Source: JAAGZL01 sp964628835
GTDB lineage: Bacteria; Pseudomonadota; Gammaproteobacteria; Chromatiales; Chromatiaceae
Assembly: GCA_964628835.1 (NCBI GenBank)
Contig: CAZVME010000002.1
Coordinates: 1-64,000 of the forward strand
Direction of reading: 5' to 3'
Length of the DNA stretch: 64,000 bases
In this document: positions 60,318 to 64,000 of the stretch, in pieces
Numbering within the stretch: position 1 is the stretch's first letter
Layout: each line of letters opens with the position of its first letter
Program-made: the position numbers and the translations under genes
Notes under the pieces: generated by a model
Databases searched by the model: none
The model's input: the letters and a program-made list of their open reading frames with translations, nothing else
What the model was told of the DNA's origin: nothing

Positions 60318-60390
60318 ATAGGCCTATAAATACCATATAATGTGTTTTTTTAGATAATGACACCTATATATAGTGTGATGGGGCTGTTTG

Positions 60391-61461
60391 ATGACACTTG
60401 GTTCAGTACAAACAAACAAGGAGCCATTCCATATCCTTGCGCTTTCAGGGGGGGGGTATAAGGGACTCTATACTGCTCAGGTTATTTCACAGATCGAAAA
60501 GCGAACTGGAAAGCTTTTCGGCTCTCATTTCGACCTTATCTGTGGAACAAGCGTTGGAGGTCTCATTGCCCTAGCTTTAGCCACCAGGGATATTTCGGCA
60601 TCCACTGTCGTTGAGACATTGCAGGCAGCTGGCCCCAGAATCTTTGTCCCGGTTGAAATGCCTAAACGGAAGCTGGCCGGACTAAAAGCGATGGGAAGAG
60701 TAGAACTAGATAAAACGATATATAAAAAGTCGGGTTTTACTTTGGATCGAGGTGTCACGGCAGCTAAACATGACAGTGCACCATTGAAAAATGCTTTAAA
60801 AGCAATATTTGGTGATCGGAAGATTGGGGACCTGAAAACCCGCGTATTAATTCCGGCTGCCAACTGGACAAAAGGTGGCCCCCAGTTTTTCAAAACCCCC
60901 CATAATCCAAGATTTACACTGGATGAGGAGCGCACGCTGGTTGACGTGGCCATGGCCACCAGTGCAGCACCAATCTATCTCCCCAACTACGAGTTTGAGC
61001 ATCAGGTGTATGTAGATGGTGGCATCGTAGGTAATGCCCCTGGGATCTTTGGTGTTCATGAGGTCGAGCATGCCATTGACGCAGGTGTGGAAAAAGACAT
61101 CCACTTACTTTCTATCGGGGCGCTTTCATCCAAGACCACAGCAGATCAGAGCGAGGATCTGAATAAAGGTCTGGTTCAGTGGAACTCTCGGATTTTTGAT
61201 TTCATGATGGCTTGTCAGGAACAGACCTCGAATTTCATGATGAAACAAAAGTTGGGTGATCAATATCACATGATTGATGTATCAATCAGCGCAGATCAGG
61301 ATAAGGTGGTTGCTTTAGACAAGGCAGACGAGGGCGCCACAAAAACTCTACTAGGTCTGGCGAATATGACGTTTCAGGAAGAAATCGCAAAACCGCCACT
61401 TAATACCCACTTGAACCACCAAACTCCCGACCTTGATTTTAAATCACATAAGGAATTGTAA
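60391..61461 (+). CDS. capV: CBASS effector CapV (patatin-like phospholipase)
   Basis: A 356-residue patatin phospholipase that degrades the cell membrane when activated by a cyclic nucleotide, killing the infected cell. The oxyanion hole SGGGYKG is near residues 19-25, nucleophile S54 is in GTSVGG, and the catalytic aspartate D209 is in YVDGGIVGNAP. ATG 60391 is preferred over TTG 60388. It is the first gene of a three- or four-gene operon; the CD-NTase starts 4 bases after its stop. Confidence 0.93.
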   Translation: MTLGSVQTNKEPFHILALSGGGYKGLYTAQVISQIEKRTGKLFGSHFDLICGTSVGGLIALALATRDISASTVVETLQAAGPRIFVPVEMPKRKLAGLKAMGRVELDKTIYKKSGFTLDRGVTAAKHDSAPLKNALKAIFGDRKIGDLKTRVLIPAANWTKGGPQFFKTPHNPRFTLDEERTLVDVAMATSAAPIYLPNYEFEHQVYVDGGIVGNAPGIFGVHEVEHAIDAGVEKDIHLLSIGALSSKTTADQSEDLNKGLVQWNSRIFDFMMACQEQTSNFMMKQKLGDQYHMIDVSISADQDKVVALDKADEGATKTLLGLANMTFQEEIAKPPLNTHLNHQTPDLDFKSHKEL

Positions 61462-61465
61462 GCCG

Positions 61466-62659
61466 ATGTACAATGCCAGCCCGTTACTATACAAACATAT
61501 ACATACTGATCGCTTTATCAACAGTATTTCGATATCAAGTGGGCAAGATGATCTGTTACTCGCGGCGCGGAAAAAGATTCGACAAACGATCCGGGCAGCA
61601 TTCGCTGAAGCGAGAGCGTATCTCAAGGGCGTAGCGGGAATTCAAGAGCGAGATATTGAATGGATTTCTAATATCAAACCAAAATTTATGACCCAAGGAT
61701 CTTATGCATATAAAACAATCAACTCACCGTGCTATCCATCACAAGAAATTGATCTTGATGATGGGGTCTATCTACCTATGTCTATCATGCGATCTGCGCC
61801 AGAAGCGAATAAGGACTGGTTTTTTACGATCATCGACGGTGCACTGAAAAAACTGGCTCGCCAGGAAGGGTGGGTGTTTACAGATGAAAAAGATACTTGT
61901 TCCAGACTCATTATCCCCAATCGTCAAGCACATATTGATATCCCTCTATATGCTGTTCCAGATCAACGTCATGAGAATATGACCGAAGCGCTTGCGGCAT
62001 TGAAGGTAGAAAATCGCCAACTCAGTGAAATTATCTACCGAGGGGGTATAAAATCAGCTCTCCCCTATTTGCTGAATGAAGATGAAGTATACCTTGCTAC
62101 ACGTTCTAACGGATGGCAGCAGTCTGACCCTCTGCTAATTGCAAATTGGTTTAGGCGACAAATGGATATAAGGGGGCAAGAAAGCGGAAAACGCTTACGT
62201 CGGATTTGCCGCTTTCTTAAATCCTGGAGAGATTTTGTCTGGGAGAATGGTGGCCCCTCATCCTTAACATTGATGATTTGTGCAGCAGAAGCCTATCCAG
62301 AAGATGATCGTGGACGTGATGACTATGCATTGGTTGAAGTAGCCAAGGCTCTGCCACAGCAGCTTCGAGGTGGCGTAAAAAACCCTGCGACAACTAAAGA
62401 AGAGATAGTCTACCCTCGTGGTGACATGAATACGGAAGAGATTGCCACTGCAGCATCCAATTTGGTTGCCGCACTGGAATCCGCGTTAAGTGGTGCCGTA
62501 GACAAGGGGCGAGTGATACAATCGTTTGTGGGACAGTTCGGCGACCGAATTCCGCGAAAACCAGAATGTATCGAAGAGGTAGGAAGTGCCGAGATTGTTC
62601 GAGCAACACCAGCAGTAACCGTGAAACCGGATCCGATACCCAATGCAAGATCAGGGTAA
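61466..62659 (+). CDS. dncV: DncV-like CD-NTase (cyclic dinucleotide synthase) of CBASS
   Basis: A 397-residue nucleotidyltransferase like DncV (CD-NTase clade A), which makes 3',3'-cGAMP on phage infection; the product here is inferred from similarity. The nucleotide-binding GS is at 78-79 (MTQGSYAYKT), metal ligands are D96 and D98 (QEIDLDDGVYLP) and D158 (AHIDIPLYAVP). EGWVFTDEKDTCSRLIIPNR parallels DncV. The C-terminus is where Cap2 attaches a target in type II systems; the end here is NARSG. ATG 61466 is used; AAGGA lies upstream. Confidence 0.92.
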   Translation: MYNASPLLYKHIHTDRFINSISISSGQDDLLLAARKKIRQTIRAAFAEARAYLKGVAGIQERDIEWISNIKPKFMTQGSYAYKTINSPCYPSQEIDLDDGVYLPMSIMRSAPEANKDWFFTIIDGALKKLARQEGWVFTDEKDTCSRLIIPNRQAHIDIPLYAVPDQRHENMTEALAALKVENRQLSEIIYRGGIKSALPYLLNEDEVYLATRSNGWQQSDPLLIANWFRRQMDIRGQESGKRLRRICRFLKSWRDFVWENGGPSSLTLMICAAEAYPEDDRGRDDYALVEVAKALPQQLRGGVKNPATTKEEIVYPRGDMNTEEIATAASNLVAALESALSGAVDKGRVIQSFVGQFGDRIPRKPECIEEVGSAEIVRATPAVTVKPDPIPNARSG

Positions 62660-62662
62660 ACG

Positions 62663-64000
62663 GTGCTCACGTCGGACTTAGTAGTGCACGATGTACATCG
62701 ATGGTTGCTCAGTCAGGGATTCGTACATGTCACGGAGGAAACCCGGTGCTATGCATATGACGGTTCTATTCAGTGCAACCATATTGAAGTACCGATTCGA
62801 CTTTCATTTCTAGATCTGGTTTTTCAAGAGCTTCCTGACATCCACCTTCGGGAGCCACGGCCAGAGAAGCTATGCCACCCACTACCTCACGTAGATCATC
62901 AAGGGAAGCTTTGTTACCTTGATATGGAAAGCTACCGTCTAGATCCCTATCAACCTACAAAAACCATTGTGACCCTGTTAGAGCAGGCGCGCCGGGTACT
63001 TATCGATAGTCTGTCTGGTGCGAATAGTGATGATGTTGGGTACGAGTTCCGCTCATATTGGGATGCCAGTGATTGTGGCGTGGTGCTATCCAATCATCAG
63101 TCTGGCCATTCCATCAAATACAATCGACTCGAATATCAAAGTCCAACGGGAAGAATCCACAAACAATTAGTGATAGGCACTGACGAGGAGATTGAGGCTT
63201 ACAGAAAATGGCGTAACGGAAAATTAATGGTATTAGAGAATCGCAACGCTTTGTGGATTAATATTAACACCACAGCGCTTTTACCAGAGAAGGGGCCGTG
63301 GCCGCCACAGAATTTTCGCGCTTTTCATGAATGGTTAAAATCTGTTGCTCCTGCCGCTGATCAGAGTCTCCAGAAAGGATTAGGGACAAAAGTAGGTGCA
63401 CAATCACCCTTGCTGGTTGTGCTTAATACCCGAGGAGGTTTTGTCAGCATCGAGGTGGCATTGCCAGAGAGCCTCTCCACGCTGACAAGGCACCCAAGTC
63501 GCTTTCGCAAACAGTTGTTGATGGATAAAGGGAGATTTGGGACGAAATTTATTCGAGGCTTTCTTGACGATTTCAGTCCAAAATTCTTAACAACACGAAA
63601 TCTCTCGGGCTCAGGACTATCAGGAAAGCGTATTGTCTTGGTGGGTTTAGGAACGATTGGAGGTTATCTATCTCGGCTGCTGGTTCAAACTGGTGCTGGA
63701 CAAGGTTCTGGTCAATTGGTCCTGTATGACGAACAGATTCTATCAACCGGTAATATCGGGCGTCATTATCTTGATGGATCGTACCTTTATGAGAATAAGG
63801 CAGAAGCTTGCCGACATAAGTTGTCGGAAGAATATCCAACAGCTCAAATACTGACTCGAAAAAAACATTTTGAGCATATCAATGATATGCGCCAGGTAGA
63901 CTTCATTATTGATGCCACCGGGCGAGAGCCGTTTTCACTTTCCTTGAATTCTCAGGCAATACAGCGCCATCATGCCAATCTGCCTTGCCCCCCAATCCTG
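62663..64000 (+). CDS. cap2: Cap2 (E2-E1 ubiquitin-like conjugation protein) of type II CBASS, cut by window end
   Basis: The frame opens at GTG 62663, 3 bases after the CD-NTase stop, and runs off the window (446 codons seen). The N-terminal E2-like domain has its probable catalytic cysteine at residue 84 (HQGKLCYLDMES). From about residue 320 an E1/ThiF adenylation domain begins: GKRIVLVGLGTIGGYLSRLL, LVLYDEQILSTGNIGRHYL. The E1 cysteine is outside. Cap2 joins the CD-NTase C-terminus to a target and primes it. A Cap3 protease is expected downstream. Confidence 0.92.
   Translation, partial: MLTSDLVVHDVHRWLLSQGFVHVTEETRCYAYDGSIQCNHIEVPIRLSFLDLVFQELPDIHLREPRPEKLCHPLPHVDHQGKLCYLDMESYRLDPYQPTKTIVTLLEQARRVLIDSLSGANSDDVGYEFRSYWDASDCGVVLSNHQSGHSIKYNRLEYQSPTGRIHKQLVIGTDEEIEAYRKWRNGKLMVLENRNALWININTTALLPEKGPWPPQNFRAFHEWLKSVAPAADQSLQKGLGTKVGAQSPLLVVLNTRGGFVSIEVALPESLSTLTRHPSRFRKQLLMDKGRFGTKFIRGFLDDFSPKFLTTRNLSGSGLSGKRIVLVGLGTIGGYLSRLLVQTGAGQGSGQLVLYDEQILSTGNIGRHYLDGSYLYENKAEACRHKLSEEYPTAQILTRKKHFEHINDMRQVDFIIDATGREPFSLSLNSQAIQRHHANLPCPPIL

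Larger units (their letters stand above)
18102..64000. mobile_element. PFGI-1/SPI-7-class integrative conjugative element (left and central part)
   Basis: The element is recognised by an integrase next to tRNA-Arg, a ParB/DUF2857/STY4528/TIGR03761 maintenance block, StbA, DUF3577 and RadC, and the gene order PilL, TIGR03759, transglycosylase, TIGR03765, TraD, TIGR03747, RAQPRD, TIGR03758-03745-03750-03746-03749-03752-03751-03744. This order is that of genomic-island-type conjugation systems (MPF type G). Cargo has entered after DUF6573, after TIGR03747 and after TIGR03744. The relaxase, TraG, TraU-like genes, a ParA and the right attachment site are not in the window, so the right boundary is unknown. 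The left boundary at tRNA-Arg is inferred from position; no second tRNA-Arg end was found in the window. Confidence 0.88.

Overview
The window joins a stretch of gammaproteobacterial chromosome (1-18101) to the left and central parts of an integrative conjugative element (ICE; 18102 to beyond 64000). The chromosomal block holds the end of xerD, yajQ, a DsbA-like oxidoreductase, a PP2C phosphatase/FHA pair, a diguanylate cyclase, mutS, pncC-thpR-recA-recX, a second FHA/PP2C pair, alaS, lysC, csrA, tRNA-Ser(GCT) and tRNA-Arg(ACG). The order pncC-recA-recX-alaS-(lysC)-csrA-tRNA is typical of Gammaproteobacteria. I cannot name the species; a Chromatiales-like or sulfur-oxidising lineage is only a guess.

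The ICE starts next to tRNA-Arg with an integrase, a DUF4224 protein and a LexA/CI-type repressor facing a Cro-like protein. These are followed by a maintenance and replication block: ParB, DUF2857, an STY4528-type replication protein, TIGR03761, an actin-like StbA/ParM, DUF3577, RadC and DUF6573. Several of these genes have hairpin-rich leaders resembling the radC RNA motif. The conjugation genes belong to the PFGI-1/SPI-7 class (PilL, TIGR03759, lytic transglycosylase, TIGR03765, TraD, TIGR03747, RAQPRD, TIGR03758, 03745, 03750, 03746, 03749, 03752, 03751 and the TraC-like ATPase TIGR03744). The relaxase, TraG/TraU genes and the right end lie outside the window.

Cargo sits at three places. 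Cargo 1 (28.4-34.1 kb) has a DUF3800 protein, DNA polymerase IV, a second integrase behind a long structured non-coding region, and a FitAB/VapBC toxin-antitoxin pair. Cargo 2 (40.6-52.8 kb) lies between TIGR03747 and RAQPRD. It has a possible nuclease, an integrase-less run of integron cassettes with three attC-like sites, an SRAP-domain protein that lacks all its catalytic residues and has a long C-terminal extension, and a very AT-rich five-gene module (unknown protein, methyltransferase, CmoA-like carboxy-SAM synthase homologue, P-loop nucleotide kinase, membrane protein) flanked by direct repeats. A csrA pseudogene ends this cargo. Cargo 3 (60.2 kb onward) is a type II CBASS anti-phage operon: patatin effector, DncV-like CD-NTase and Cap2 (E2-E1), the last cut by the window end.

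Two signals stand out. A consensus CIRCE operator (TTAGCACTC-N9-GAGTGCTAA) overlaps the predicted CBASS promoter, suggesting HrcA/heat-shock control of immunity. The CmoA-like module may be an undescribed carboxy-SAM-dependent modification or defence system. One assembly defect is present: ten Ns at 36308-36317 split the TIGR03759 gene, and the sequence left of the gap is an inverted copy of 33456-33486, so the break looks like a chimeric contig end.
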